Shown here piece after piece: positions 1 to 13,000 of a DNA stretch of 64,000 nucleotides (its first letter is position 1; the number at the start of each line of letters is the position of its first letter). Where the stretch lies: contig JASANC010003385.1 of NCBI GenBank assembly GCA_030248135.1, positions 62,001 through 126,000 of the forward strand, read 5' to 3'. This stretch comes from Theristus sp. LFF4_11 (lineage: Eukaryota > Nematoda > Chromadorea > Monhysterida > Xyalidae). Made by a program: the position numbers and the translations under genes. The notes under the pieces are model-generated. The model saw nothing but the letters and a program-made list of their open reading frames with translations, had not been told where the DNA came from and ran no database searches.

Positions 1-274
1 CCGGTGAACGTCTGCAAGCAAAACTCTTAGCTGTTCCTCACTGTTTCTGGTCATTTTTGGACAGTATAATTTGGCACATTTGTACCAATGGGCAAAATTC
101 AACCGCTCAATACCGGCGGTTCGGAGTTCGGTTGTGACCTTTATAACATGTTTTACCACTGCTCCACTCCGTTTTATTATGGGAATTTATTTTTTTTACT
201 TGTTGAAGTGACCAAATTGATATCCTGTTTACACACACTTTTTTAAATCTTCGCTCTACTTTTTAACTACATTT

Positions 275-1843
275 CTAACCGATAAGTTCGCTGGCAGCCG
301 TTTCGTGGTTCATCTCCGTTGCCTTCAGTGGCATTTCGTGCATCTTGCCAATTTTTGGGGCTCTCTGACGATGGCGACGTGCACTGTTGTTGTTGTTGTT
401 GTTGTTGTTTGTCGGCTGACTCAGAATCGGATGGATCTTTTTCATTGGTGGTGGCGGCGATGATTTCGCTGGACGCTGCTGTGCAAATCGTCGTTGCGTC
501 GTGATTGTGTTCAGATCGTGGTCGAGGTTGACGACGTGCTCGCTGTCCATCTCCTCCTCCACCACCACCTCGTCCTGGTCGCCGATCGCCGCCTGTGTTC
601 AAAGTGATCAATTATGTTAGTGGTCAGCGTTGATTGTCTGCACATTGAGAGAAAAGCAGAGCTGAGTGAGACAAATAGTCCGCAAGAAGAGTCATCACAC
701 ATGTTTTTGCGCTTTTGATTCGGTTGTTGACAGTTTCGCGGACTTTTTTCAATATGGTGTTTCCTTTGTTCGGACTTTTATTGCTGCTTGTGTCATCATT
801 TGCCTGGACGCACACGAAATGGCAGGCTTGGTGTGATTTGTTTTTCCTTTATAAAAAGTAACCAATTAGCGTTTGAATTCAACCAGTGAACTTCGAACAG
901 ACAAGCAAAATTTTTAAGAAAAGTTTACTGCTTTTCAACGACTGCATGACAATCATCAATCATCACTCAATGTTGTCACCCTCGTGGCCTGGTGGTAGCG
1001 CAGCGCGTTAGACTCTTGTCTGTGCGTTCGGGGGATCGAGCCCCCCCCCTCGAAGGGTGTATGGGCACTTGGTGACAGAAAACACAATGGTCGCCTTACT
1101 CGACGGCATCGCCAAAAATCGTTCGTTTGTTCATTTTTACCTCTAGGTCTTGCTCGATCATGAGTTCGTTGTCGCTGCTGTGGTGGTGCACGAGGTGATG
1201 GTGTGCCTGATACTGATTGCTGTTGTTGTTCGTGGTCGCCATCGTTAGGCCGTACTTCCGAGTGTTGCGCGCGCGACATATGTGATACCACCTGAAAATT
1301 CGCGAAAATACGTTGCTATGTTTCATTGCATGTGTGTAGTTTTCAAAAAAGTTCGCAAAACACGTCGTCGATTGGTCGACCTGTCTAAAGCTGCTACAGC
1401 CAATCAGAATGTCAGATTTGTGTCAGAAAAAAAATTGTTTCCTGAACCTGATCAGTGCATACGTGTAGCAATACATGCAAAATTTCTGTTAACATGTAAA
1501 CGTTAGCCAATCAAAATCAATCAGTGGCTTATTCTGTTACCAGTTAAACCCGCCCAACAAAGAAAACTGTCCATGCAAAAAATCATACAAAAATTTTAAA
1601 TTAAAAAACGAAAAAAGGCGCGACAACTGCATGCATACGACTCATGCACCACCGCAAATGTGATTCATGCAAGCGTACATACTGCACGAGCAGCGACAGC
1701 AGCACGATCGCCAGCAGCGAGTAGACGCCCCACATCAGCTGGACGCCCGTGTGGTTCAGTTTGTCCAAGTGTTCACGCAGTGCGTGCGTGTCCAGGTTGA
1801 TACGATTCAGCATATGCCAGAGGCTACGCGTTGTTGTCGGCAT
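275..1843 (-). CDS. Single-pass membrane protein with low-complexity cytosolic tail, family not recognised (gene A)
   Basis: Predicted exons are 1843-1683, 1291-1141 and 592-275; all junctions are GT-AG and the frame stays open, giving about 209 residues. The start is the ATG at 1843, with an in-frame stop upstream. Residues about 32-54 form one hydrophobic segment (LLAIVLLSLL core), followed directly by a basic stretch (RARNTRK), so the tail is probably cytosolic. The tail holds His-rich and Asn-rich runs, an acidic VVVEEEMDSEH patch, PPPP, and eight Asn encoded by a (GTT)n tract. Intron 1 interrupts the end of the membrane segment in phase 2. Intron 2 contains a SINE. The layout and intron position match the gene at 4922-6835. 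I recognise no named family; an accessory channel subunit is only a guess from topology. Confidence 0.55.
976..1110 (+). repeat. tRNA-derived SINE, copy 1
   Basis: It begins CACCCTCGTGGCCTGGTGGTAG and carries a B-box-like GGGATCGAGCCCC, then the family tail reading GTGACAGAAAACAC and a decayed body. It lies in intron 2 of gene A on the opposite strand to that gene. Homologous copies lie at 8518, 19451, 19690, 41029, 47757 and 58789. Confidence 0.8.
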
Positions 1844-2099
1844 CGTCGCGCAATGGTTCGAGGCGTGTTAGCTTTTCGGTTAAGGAAGGTTCCAGTAGTC
1901 CCGGCGTGGATGAAAACACAAACAAAAGTGCGTGATTCTGGATTGTGTGAAAGTGTGCACTGAAAACGTTCGCGAAAATATTTTTCTCTCAGTGACTTTG
2001 AACTGAAAATCTAAACCCCAAATGCAGAAGATACATTGTATCACGTGAAAATGACACCACAGAGTAGTACCACAGAGTAGTACCACGTAATTTTCAATG

Positions 2100-4900
2100 A
2101 CTTTTACTACAGTGCATTAGCAGTTTTGAAATTTTAACGCATGTCAACGTTGGCTTGATTTGAGAAGCATTATTGCAACGACTGCAGGACCGAATAGCAA
2201 ACGCATAATCACTTTTTCGGCTTTATACAGTATACACATGTGAACTATATGTCCAGTGCACTCCAACATGCGCGTGGTATCTTATTATGCTTTGCTCTTG
2301 GAAGCTTCGTTGAAGCATAAAAACTCTATCAGTCGCATGTCTTGAATTCTCGGATGATTTTCGCCGCTTTTTACGTGTATTCTTGCACTTTTCGGGCGTC
2401 AACGGTTTGTTTGTGGTCGTACATTCGCGTGAAACCAGACAATTTTCCGACAAAACAAATCACAAGTAAAAAAAGTTGTGAAAATCAACCACACAGAACA
2501 GAAGAACACTGCCCATATAAACTAAAAAAACTGGAAAAAACAACAAAATAGATCCTGCCTCGATAAAAGTTTCCAGCATATGAAGAACGTCCAGTTATTA
2601 GAGAGGGGAAATATAATGGATATCAGATCGGTTCAAGCAGAAATACCGGAGGCAAAAGCGCGCGCGCGCGTATGCAACCAAATTTGGCGAAGCGTTTTTG
2701 TTTTTATGATTCAGCGCAACACCACGAAGTCAGCAACCAATGAAACCATTGCGATCATCCTCGCATTACATATTCTAATTCCTCGGAGCTTTTTTCTCCC
2801 CCAAAACGAAACAGCAACGAGCATGCATTTCTTTCGGCGTTTCGTCTTGGCAAAGTCCACTTGATCAACGAGAAGAAAAGAAGAGAGAGAAAGTGAGAGC
2901 GTAAAAAGCGCCCGTTGGGGCTAGTTGGCTGCAAATTTATTGCCGCCGGATAATGTGTCAAAAATTAAGAAGCAGCTCTTACTGTTCTTGCAGTTCACAG
3001 ACGCAGAACCGACAGAATCTCTCATGAAAAACGTTGAAAATCGAGTTTTTTGCTGGTTAGTCGCGGTATCTTGCTTTTCATAGTGCCTCTGTGCATTGGT
3101 CGAAAGAGTAAAATTTTCCGAAAACTCTAAACTCTCGAAATAACTTTTTTGAAAGTGTACGCGCGCATACACAGTTGATCGTTTATTTATCAGTCCAGTG
3201 GGAGCGCTTTTTCCGGCTAGAATCAGCGCTGAAGTAACGACGAATTCAGCATTCGCATCATATGATATCACTTTCTGAGAGTTCCAGTTTGGGATTTTTC
3301 GGCACACACGACACTACACAAAAACAGATTAGCATTTTTTGTTTTTGTTCTATTCGTTAGTAGCGTTTGCCGCTTTACGCTATCGCTAGCCTTTTTGCTA
3401 TTATTGCAACAGGTCTTATGTTACATGTATCAGATAGTTTTTTTAGTATTTTAGCTAATTGTTATATTGTTACATGCGCGTGATTTTTGCCTAAATAGTG
3501 AATCGATTGTACAAACGTGATGCGCAGTTAATCAATCAGCACCTTAATCTGCACGAAACATTCTGTTCTACCAGCAGAAATGCTAAGAAGGTTAAAAAAA
3601 GCCGTGCGTGCGTAGCATAAGTGCTATGCAAATATTTTTTGCAAAAAACATTCTGAAAAGCTGCTTGCTGTCCAAGTCTACTGATATGAGAAATGCATGG
3701 TAATTTTTTGCAATATAATTTACGTTTTACAACTCTTCTGGTAGTTTTTGTGCATGCGAGTTTTAGCTTTTTAACTGCGCTCCATAATTATTTCGCATAA
3801 AAATGTGGAAGTACGCACAGAACAACGCAAAGTGTACGTTCTCTCGGTTATCTCTCGGTACTGGATGAGGAAAAACTGCAGGCGTATATGCAGGAGACTT
3901 CATACCATCATATGCACTCATGCAGAACCCTTTCGCGAGGCTCAACAACTTTCAACACGAATAAACTTTCGCATTCCGCGAAATATGTTATGAAATGTGA
4001 CGTGAAATGCCACATGAAATTTTTTGTAAGTCCTACGCGAACGGCTGCGTGAAATTTTACGCGTTGTTTTCTCAGTGTCATTCTGTATGCGTGCAACCAT
4101 TGTTTGTCGCAACAAAGTACATGTACGCGCACAGAACGCAACAGCAGCCACATGAGCGGCAAGATGCTGCCCTAAGAGGACCGATCAGTAAAAGTCGTTA
4201 TCGGAACTTGGGTGGCCCATGGCATACTTCTTTGATGCATTTAGACTCATAAGTTTGCTCGCTGCATTAGCATTTGAACCCAGAAGAGCGACCGTCATTG
4301 CGGGAGATAACCGTACCGATGGGACGGTGCATTCGCATTTACCGTTACACTTCAAGATTTTTTGAGAATTCGTTGAGTTTTCAGAAGTAACACAGAATAC
4401 GATGTTCAAAGCTTTCTGCACTCAAAGATACCGTGGTTCAGATTGGCCGCCGCATGCTGATTTAACCAATCCTTTGTGCGGCGTTTCAAAAGCAACCCTG
4501 TGATCGTGTTGCATTTTGGGAATACAACGTTCTCCTCTCTCGTGCCGTAACCGTCAAAAATTGAGTGAAACAAATAAAGCGCCACATTTACATTATCAGA
4601 ACGGCTTCTCTGCCATAATAATTCCCCACTGACGGTTTACTGTTGTCTGATTTTCCGCTGTCGGTTTCATTTTGAGACGTGGCCCCTTTGAACTTTTCAA
4701 AATAAAAACAAAGATAAATATGCGATCATTGACGTCAAAAAGTTGGAGTGTTTGAAGCCCAGGCGTCTTTGTTAACTTGACTCTGTTGCAAAATCAAAAT
4801 AAAACAAGCGAGTCACACAGAAAAAAATACGTGCGTTGTGTAGTGTGTAATAAATAGCAATGGTGTGTCAACCGTAACAGTAACCAGTAGTATACCAGAT
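2100..4900. other. Intergenic, no gene seen
   Basis: This stretch is AT-rich. It has open frames up to 128 codons on the minus strand, but without GC-rich third positions, splice context or recognisable motifs. A (CG)n run lies near 2660. I find nothing I can support as a gene. Confidence 0.6.
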
Positions 4901-4921
4901 GAAAATCACAATAATGGGAAA

Positions 4922-6835
4922 CTATTTTTTCCTCGGCGGATTGTCGCCGCTCGACACGCCCGCCGGCGACAGATGACGCCGCGTGCTGGCCGTCTTGTGC
5001 AACGGGAACCGCGAGAGCACGCCAGCGCCGCCGAGAACGGCCCGGCCGTACAAGTCGCGCTCGCTGAAGATGCGCTTCACGGTGGCGCCGGCCGGTTTCA
5101 TGCCGGCCGCTGTTGTCGTGCTGCCTTTCAGACGGCGCTCTCTCGCGCCGGCCTCCTTCGCCGACTGGTGGTGGTGCGTCGCGTTGTTGCGGTTGCGTCG
5201 GCGGGAGCACGAGCGCGCGAACAGAATCATCGAACGCTGTTTCTTCGTTTGTTGTTGCGCCGTCGCATCATGACCATCATTCGCGTCATCGACGTCCGAA
5301 TTCGAGCAGCAATCGTTCATCAACTCGTCCTCGGCGTTTTCGGTGCCGTCGCGGAAGATTCGTCGAATCGTCGATCGATCCGGCAAGGGCGCCGGCGACG
5401 CGCAGAGCAGTCGCTCGTTGCCGATCGGCTCGACCGCCTCCACCATCTCGTCCATCTCGTTGCCGTCGTCGTCGTCGTTCTTCTGGTCGCCGGCGAATGA
5501 CGCCCGCTCCGCGTGTTTGAGTTGCACATCGGAAATACTGCTGAGGTTCGGTTTCAGCGTCGGTTGCTGCTGCTGCTGACTGTTTGCATTGTCCGCCGTG
5601 ACGACGTCGACCTCCACGCAGCTACTCGTGCGCCGACTCCCGGTCGGCGTCAGCTGGAATCGATTGCCGGCTGTGACGTGGACGAGAAAAAAGAGACAGT
5701 GATGCGGTGGAAAAACGCTGCTTTTATGGATTGAGCGTAAGTGAGGTGATGTGGCGTGTTTGCGGATACCTTTTCGGTGCTGTTATGGTCGGTATACACT
5801 ATTTTTATAATCAAAAGTTAAAAATACTTTTTGATTACAAAATTGGTACAAAAGTGACGAACAATCAAAAAGTACATTTTTGCATATCCGCATGGTAGTA
5901 GCATACCATACCGAACAGCTGAACATGATCAGAAACTGAAAAAGCCAATCATTGAATATTGCATACACACCCCGGCGTCCAGGAAGAATACCGGACACCA
6001 CTACGGACGTTTTTTATCAAGCGTGTAGCCCAACAAATGACGAATTTGTTGAGTAGGTGTTCTTTTTCAGTGTCCGCGTCCGCCTTTTTTGCCATTTGAT
6101 TACTGAAACAGTGAACGTTTCAAGAGTATTTACACGATTTCGGCGGCAGCAGCGTCGTCGCCGCGCCCAACGGACGCACCGGCTGGTAGTACGTCTGATT
6201 GTGGTTGCGCTTCAACAGTGACGACTTCTGTTTTCCACTGGTGTTGTTCGACATGGCGCCTGTGGATGCACGACGCTTTTTGCTCCTGCTACTCGACTGC
6301 CACTGCCACAGAACGCTGTGAATTTCATTATTATGTTTCTCTGGTCAGTGAAACGTAAAGTTAAAACTAGTGATGTATCTATAATAGTAATAGTTTGAAT
6401 TCTCAGTGTCGCAAAAACCTTGAAACTACGATTAAAGTGAACATGCTGCACAAAAACTGCAGATGCTGATCCAGATTTGGAAACACATGCTGGTTAATTT
6501 TGTAGTTTTACATCTGCACTGGTTTCTGTATCTGCCTCAGTATCTGCACGAGAATATCTGCATTTTTTTCAATGTGAAGGAAAAACAACTTTCTCAGTGT
6601 GTCGCAAATTTTTTTAAAACCATGTGAACTTTTGAAAAGCAACCCCTGAAACGTACAAAGTGAAAACGCCGAGTAAAACAATGGCAAAGAACGCCTGTAT
6701 CGTGATCAACAGTTGGTATAAGTAACGTTTGATTGTGGCCAAGTCTTCGCCAATGATCACCAGATTGTTTGTTGCATTGATCACCCGTAACGCTAACAGC
6801 GGCAACGAAAACTGTTCCACTCCCACGTTAGCCAT
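4922..6835 (-). CDS. Single-pass membrane protein, probable paralogue of the gene at 275-1843 (gene B)
   Basis: Proposed exons are 6835-6657, 6315-6180 and 5653-4922, in frame and about 348 residues. Exon 1 starts with ATG (MANVGVEQ) and ends in a hydrophobic segment (FFAIVLLGVFT) at a phase-2 GTACGT donor, the same place and phase as in gene A. Exon 2 continues with a basic stretch (SRSKKRR). Exon 3 is acidic and Gln/Ser-rich, with runs of Gln and Asp, and ends NPPRKK. The exon 2 to 3 junction is uncertain. GC-rich coding signal continues to about 6136 (LLPPKS) and starts again at 5670 (NRFQLTP), but those two ends are out of phase, so an unseen small exon or alternative splicing is possible. 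No named family was recognised. Confidence 0.5.
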
Positions 6836-6839
6836 TTGG

Positions 6840-9010
6840 GTGAAAATTGAAACGGAAATTGCAGACAGTTCGTTACTTCATTGAGTGACGCATCTTGTGG
6901 CTGTGTGTGTGGTGCCAGGCAGCTAGGACCGTGTTACGACTTTGACAGAATATGACATCGCTGGTGTTGAGAATCTGTACGTTTTAATCAATCAACGATA
7001 AAACTAAATTAAAATTTCCAGCGCAAAAGTAAAATCGAAATTTTTTTACCAAACGCAATATGCATACAAATGTATTATTTGTATGTAAATATCATAGAAT
7101 ATTACCAAAAAACAGCTAAAAGAAGCCGCGAAAATGCTACGTATATGCTTCTAAATTTTTCTCCATCAAATTCGAAAACCAAAAGCGACTTTTGAATTAT
7201 ACCGCGGCACGCACGTTTGTCGTCACAGTGCTTCAACATAAAAAACGCAATTCCGGGTGGAATACATGCGAAAAAACTCGTTTTAAACAATGATTTTTAG
7301 CGTCAAAGAACCAATAAAGTATTTTCCACTTTCTGATAATAACGCAGAACTGAATAAGTGCAAAAAAATTGCCGTGAACAAGTATTTTTAGTTGTTCTTT
7401 TTAATTTGTCGTGTTCATCTTTACATGGAAAAAGTTTTGAAACAAACAACGCGACTGTGTGCAGAATTCGCAAAGCAGCAAAATTACCATGATTTGAATG
7501 CAGATTCGCTGCAGCTTGTGATCGGCAAAACTGAAGGGATGCCACTCCACAAAACTAAACTCGAGTTACCCATCACCAAGTATACATGTACCTTCATATT
7601 CTTTTTGTGGTAATGAACCTGGCAACTTTTTGTGGTAATATTTTTGGGGGGATTTTCCCATGTTTGAACGTGAATACTTTGAAATTAGTGGAAGTAAAAC
7701 AACTCATTGAACGAGGCAAATAAACGTGCATGTAATTCAAAGTTTAGCTTTCTGCAAAAAAATGCTCTAAAGTCAAAAAAATTCTATTCTGGTCGGCGAG
7801 TTGCGTGAGTACCTACAGATATTTTATATACTGTACATGTGTGCTGCAGTTTCAGCCAGTTTGTGCATACGAAATCACACTCATGTTTCCAAGCTTCTTA
7901 CAAGATATATTATTGCAACTTGCGTTATTTGATATGATTGATAACATCTAACTGTTTGATGGTCAGTCGAGCTGATTGGCTGAGTTCAAAATGCACTCCG
8001 ATTTGTGATTGGCTGAACGTGCAAATCACAGCAAATCATTTTAATATGGAAAATTGCGTTGGTTGATGATAAAGGTGTGCATTTCTCAAATGCATGCGTA
8101 TAAAGTTTCTCGGGATGACAATGAACTAACTATATGCATACGTAGGTGAGCAACATATGTTCATTTTGAAATTATGTCCCGCTCAGATAACATAATAACT
8201 CACGATAACACACATCGTTGTCTAGCCAAGCGACACTTATTATCAATGTATCACATTCTAATTTTAGAATACAGAATACGTAACCAACAAGATCTTTTCT
8301 GAAGAAACGGTTGCACGGTTTCTGGTGCGGGTGTATCCCGTCCTCTTGCGTGTTACCGCGCAGAGAGTCACCCAAATTGCCGAGCGTCCTGTTGCCACTG
8401 TTATTAGCGGCGTAACACGCGGGACACGACACCACGCGGGCAACCGGGCGCACGCGACAACACACCCAGGCGGTTAGCACAGCGGTTCGGACTCGTTTGT
8501 AGCGTGGTACAACAGCAGGCACTCGTGGTCTGGTGGATTATTGTCTGTGAGCTCGGAGGGGGGGAGGAGGGGATCGAGCCCTGCCAAGGGGTGTATAGGC
8601 ACTGAATGACAGAACAACAGAATGAATACTTAACGGCGTACTGTACGCTTTTCTGTGTTGTTTTAGTCCTGGCTAAATACATCACCTAAATTGATGTTCG
8701 TTCGTTTGGAGCAGTTTGTATCAGTATTGTTATGTTTTGTGTTCTGAAATTGTTACCGGTGCGGGACTGTTTTTGCGCGCCTGCCAAACGCACCAATGGA
8801 CGATGTCCCAGTCCAATTGGTGTTGGCGTTGTTCATTCAGCATCGAACTTCGACTGCAGCTAGCACCATTTGGTTGGTGTTTGCTGACAAAGGTGAGTTT
8901 TGAAAGAAAGAGAGACGAATGAAAAACCGACAAGCCCCTTCGTCCAATCGATTCAGATATGTTTTGCTTTTTTGGTGTTTGTGACAAAAAATGACAAACA
9001 TGTTTGTTAT
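6840..9010. other. Intergenic, apart from one SINE
   Basis: AT-rich sequence without a supportable gene. It contains the SINE copy at 8518-8690. Short ATTGGCTG motifs occur near 7973 and 8020. Confidence 0.6.
8518..8690 (+). repeat. tRNA-derived SINE, copy 2
   Basis: It matches the family head (CTCGTGGTCTGGTGG, then GGGATCGAGCCCTGCC), the middle (GGTGTATAGGCACTGAATGA) and the tail (ACGCTTTTCTGTGTT, then CTGGCTAAATACATCACC). An extra G-rich insertion sits just before the B box. Confidence 0.8.
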
Positions 9011-9297
9011 TACGGAATTTTTACGGCCGAGTAAGAGTAAACATGGCAGCTTTTTTCAGGATGCAAGGAACGCGCGAACTTTGAATAAAAAAGACAATCA
9101 GAAACCCAATTGTGGGTCAAATTTGACGTCTTTTTTAAACTAATTGATTTTCCGTGCTATTCTGTTTCATTCTTTCTCCCTTGCACACACGACTGGAAAT
9201 TATCTTGACATTCTTAAAAAAGACAACTCATAGTCTACGACTGATCCCGCCTTGACGAAGAATACAACGATTACCTTATTTATTCGGCCATACTGTA
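9011..9297 (+). mobile_element. MITE family 1 (AGTATGGCCG), copy a
   Basis: About 285 bp, ending CGGCCATACTGTA, with the family interior TAAACATGGCAGCTTTTTTC, CGCGCGAA and GATCCCGCCTTGACG. The left inverted repeat is degraded. Copies b, c and d lie at 10471, 25740 and 54569. TA at both ends suggests a Tc1/mariner-type target site. Confidence 0.8.
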
Positions 9298-10006
9298 CAA
9301 TATATTGCACACCTACACAGCAGACGAGTACGTGGAATGTTTACACCAGTTTAGCAGCAGCAGTCACGTTTTTTTCAAATAACTTTTTTGGCCCGTGTAA
9401 AATAACTCCCACGTCACACGACAAAACTAATATGTTGTCAAGTTTGAATAAAGTAACCGAGCAATAAAATTTACCACACACTTTTCGAACATTTGTGCAG
9501 TGAAAATGTACACACAGGAAAAAGTGCTCAACACTGCAATAACCGAGGTCGCAGAAAGTTGTCCTGAATTCATTTTTCTTTGCGTTGTCCAGAATGGAAG
9601 ACCGAGCTCACATAAAAATCAAACCGTTTCACGAATCTTAAAGATTTGAGCAAGCTTTTCGATTCCTGAACCTCCGGATGAATGAACGTCCGTTTCTATT
9701 GTTTGAAATGTTGTCACGACGTCTTGAAAGCTGATTCTTGTTGTTAGTGCTTTGAAACAAATCCGCAGCTTGTTTCACTGTCAAAATGACGTCGCGTTTC
9801 ATAAGGGTTTGTTTGACACATTGAACGCCTGAAGTATGTTATTCGAAGGGTAGAAATTATCAGCGAAAAATCGGAACGACTTTACACGGAACGACTTTAC
9901 TTCTTATTCGACTCACGCGAACGAACGTTTTTTTGCTGATTTTTTTCGGAAGAACTGTTGCATTTTCAAAATTTTCTCGAACCTCTGCATTTCTTATTTG
10001 TATGAT

Positions 10007-13000
10007 ATGGCACTACTAAGAAGCGGCCAACTCACAGTGGCAACTATTATTCTATTGGTTGTTTTCACAGTTGAACGCAGCATGCAAGGCAAACTCATTC
10101 GCGCTGACCGTAAGTGCCTTTATGTTTTTTGTATGACTCAGTGACTGGCTGCATTTGAACACTGTCCAGCAATCAGCGTGCTGATTTTAGTTTGCTTGGT
10201 TTTAGTACGTACAGTATAAACGTAAAGTTTTTTTTACATATGCCAAGCCAAGCCCCACAAAATGACCGTTGTAAAAAAAGCGCTGTATATTTTTGATACC
10301 ATGGTTCATTGCTGTTTTTAACCACGGTAATTTTTGGAACACAAAAAACCGTGAGACCGTAATGAAACTGGCCTGAAATAGAACACGCAAAGTGGCCATT
10401 TGCAGTGCCATGCCAGCCATAATTGATGTCCTGGTTGAACTGTGCACGGTTTTTACCATGCAAAGTGATGTACGGAATGACTGAGTAAACATGGCAGATT
10501 TTTTCAGGGTGCAAGGAGCGCGCGAAATTTGAATGAAAAAAAATAGACGTTCAGAAACCAACATGTGTGCCAAATTTGACGTGTTTTTTCAGACTATTGG
10601 ATTCTTCGTGCTATTATGTTCATTCTTGCTCCCTTGAACACATGATTAGAAGTTATGTTGGCATTTTTGAAAAAGACAACTCCTAGTCTGCGACTGATCC
10701 CGCCTTGACGGGCTGCCTTTTTTATTCGGCCATACTGTACTACTGTATGGCTGTGATGTGAGCCACGCGTATTCTTGATCAGGTCTCGACGTGAGTTCGA
10801 TAGAGAGAGAGCTGGGGCGACACATTAGAATTCTGGCAGGCACTGTTGAAAAGCGATTTGCTTCTGCGGTATGCGGCGCGCTCGTCTCGTTTGACCATAT
10901 AAACAAGTAAAAATTCGAAAAATTGATCAGTCAAATCAACCACAAAGCAATCGAAAAATCAAACTGATCAATTATCACATGCAATTGCACAATTTCAGGC
11001 TTGCCGGGTCGTTTGATAACGCCGAACTGCCGAGGCACCATTGAACCAGGCCAGTTGTGTCAGCAGTGCGCGCAGTGGCGAAAGCTGCCGTCAAACTATC
11101 GACCGAAAATGTTGCGACAAGTCACTTGCAGTGCTGCGCCAGACGCACGAAATTGTCTTGAAGGTACACAGTATGTTTCTTGTAACCAGTCAGATTTTTT
11201 TTGCAAAACACAGAGCATACGAACTTTTCAACTACCAAAAGTGAAGGTACAATGTAGATCGGGTTTGGTTGGAATTTTAACACCGTTTGCAAATAAGAGT
11301 GGGGGGCCCTAGGAACATTCCGTGATACATGGAAAAGTTTTTAAACCAAGGGTGCAGGGACATTCTACTAATCAAGGCGCTTTAGGTTTACCCCCTGAGT
11401 ACCCCCTGATTATGCCTATAAAGGTCGTTTTAAGGGCGCGGAAGTTCAAAAAACCTCGATTTTTTGCGATTTTTCGCAAAGTGTACCTTTTTAGCCCTAC
11501 CGTATCTCGTTGTTGCACAATTTCTGGAACTTCACACAGTATTCACGTGAAAGATCTTGCGGAGTTATTTAAAGCGCTGTATCAATGAGCCCTTGCAAGG
11601 GGGTCCCTGAGGCGCTACGACGCTAGTTAAAATTACTTTTTTTGAAAAATTACGTCATTTTTTTAAAACATTTTTTTGAGCTCATAAACACAAATTTTTG
11701 ATTTTCATTTTTAATTCTACAGGGGGGTTTTCGGGGTCGCTGAATTCGAATCTGACCTTAGATTTTTGCTCCGAGCATTTTTTTGCCCAAAAATTGGGCA
11801 AAAACACATTTTTTGCGTTTTTCAGTGTTTTTTGTTTTAATGTTTTAATTTTATGTGTGGATTTTATTAAAAAAACTATTTTCTGATAGCTTTACAACCG
11901 TTGTACTTGAATCAGTTTTTATATTTTGCAACTGACCGCTTGCTCACTCAAAAAATGGGTAAAATGTTGATTTTTTTTGCTTTTTTCATGTTTTCGTTTC
12001 ACAGTGAAAAAAACAAGTTCAGAAACCACTTTTAATTTTAATTGTTAATTTTCCTGGGGGTTTTCGAGATCGCTCAATTCGAATCTAATTTTAGATTTTT
12101 GCCCCGGGCATTTTTTTGCTCAAAAATTGGGCAAAAACACTTTTTTTGCGTTTTCCAGTGGTTTTTTGTTTTAATTTCTAATTTTAAGTGTGGATTTTTA
12201 TTTAAAAAATTGTTTTCTAATAGCTTTACAACTTCTGTACTTGAATACTTTTATATTTTGTAACGGACCACTTTCTCACCCAAAAATGGGTAAAACATGG
12301 ATTTTTTTGCCGTTTTCAGACGTTTTCGTTTCATAGTAATAAATAAGTTTGAAAACAATTTTTAAAACCCCTTCCTAGGAGTTCCCAAATGCGCCGAATC
12401 CATATTTCTTGGCAAATTTTACAACTGACCCATCATTAACCCTTATAAATGGGTAAAAAATCTACACTGTAGTCTTTCTGTAGACGTTTTTCTTTTTTGT
12501 GTTTGAACCAGACTTGTAAATTGATGTTAATTTGTCCTCGAATTTTTTTTTTGCCGCTGAAGTTGAATTTGTTTGTGGTTTTGTAAAACTGGTGTTTTTT
12601 TACCCCAATTTTACCCAATTGGGTAAAAACTGTCACTTTCAGCTTTTTGTTTGAAATTTACATTATGAATGGTTTTGCGTTTCTTTGATGCTTGAGATTG
12701 ATGAATTCAAGTCTGCTGTCATGCACCGAGACTAGTGTTTTAACCCAAAAGGGTAAAAAGTGGGGCAAAACATTAGGGCAAATGTATATTCGGTATGGGT
12801 GCATGTCAGTCTCTCAGTCTTGAGAAAAAAACTTGAGAGCTTTAGAAAACAAAAGACTAATGAAAACTAAATACACTAACTAACTAGAATACAGAGCCTT
12901 TACAAGCTTGTTTCTCACAAAAGGCAAAAAGACTCGAAATAAGGCAAGCGCATAAGTATTTACCCTTTTGGGTTAAAACACTACTCTCGGTGCATGACAG

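Noticed and set aside
267..611. Minus-strand frame with a Gln run, overlapping exon 3 of gene A
   Set aside because: It is an alternative frame of the same (GTT)n tract. The Asn-run frame joins in phase to the upstream exons; this one does not.
976..1050. Possible tRNA gene
   Set aside because: A B box and acceptor-like stem are present, but the same head recurs with a common body and tail, so it is a SINE.
2921..3307. 128-codon minus-strand open frame
   Set aside because: AT-rich third positions, no splice partners, no recognisable motif; probably chance.
4865..5520. Long Arg-rich plus-strand frames
   Set aside because: Antisense shadows of the GC-rich terminal exon of gene B.
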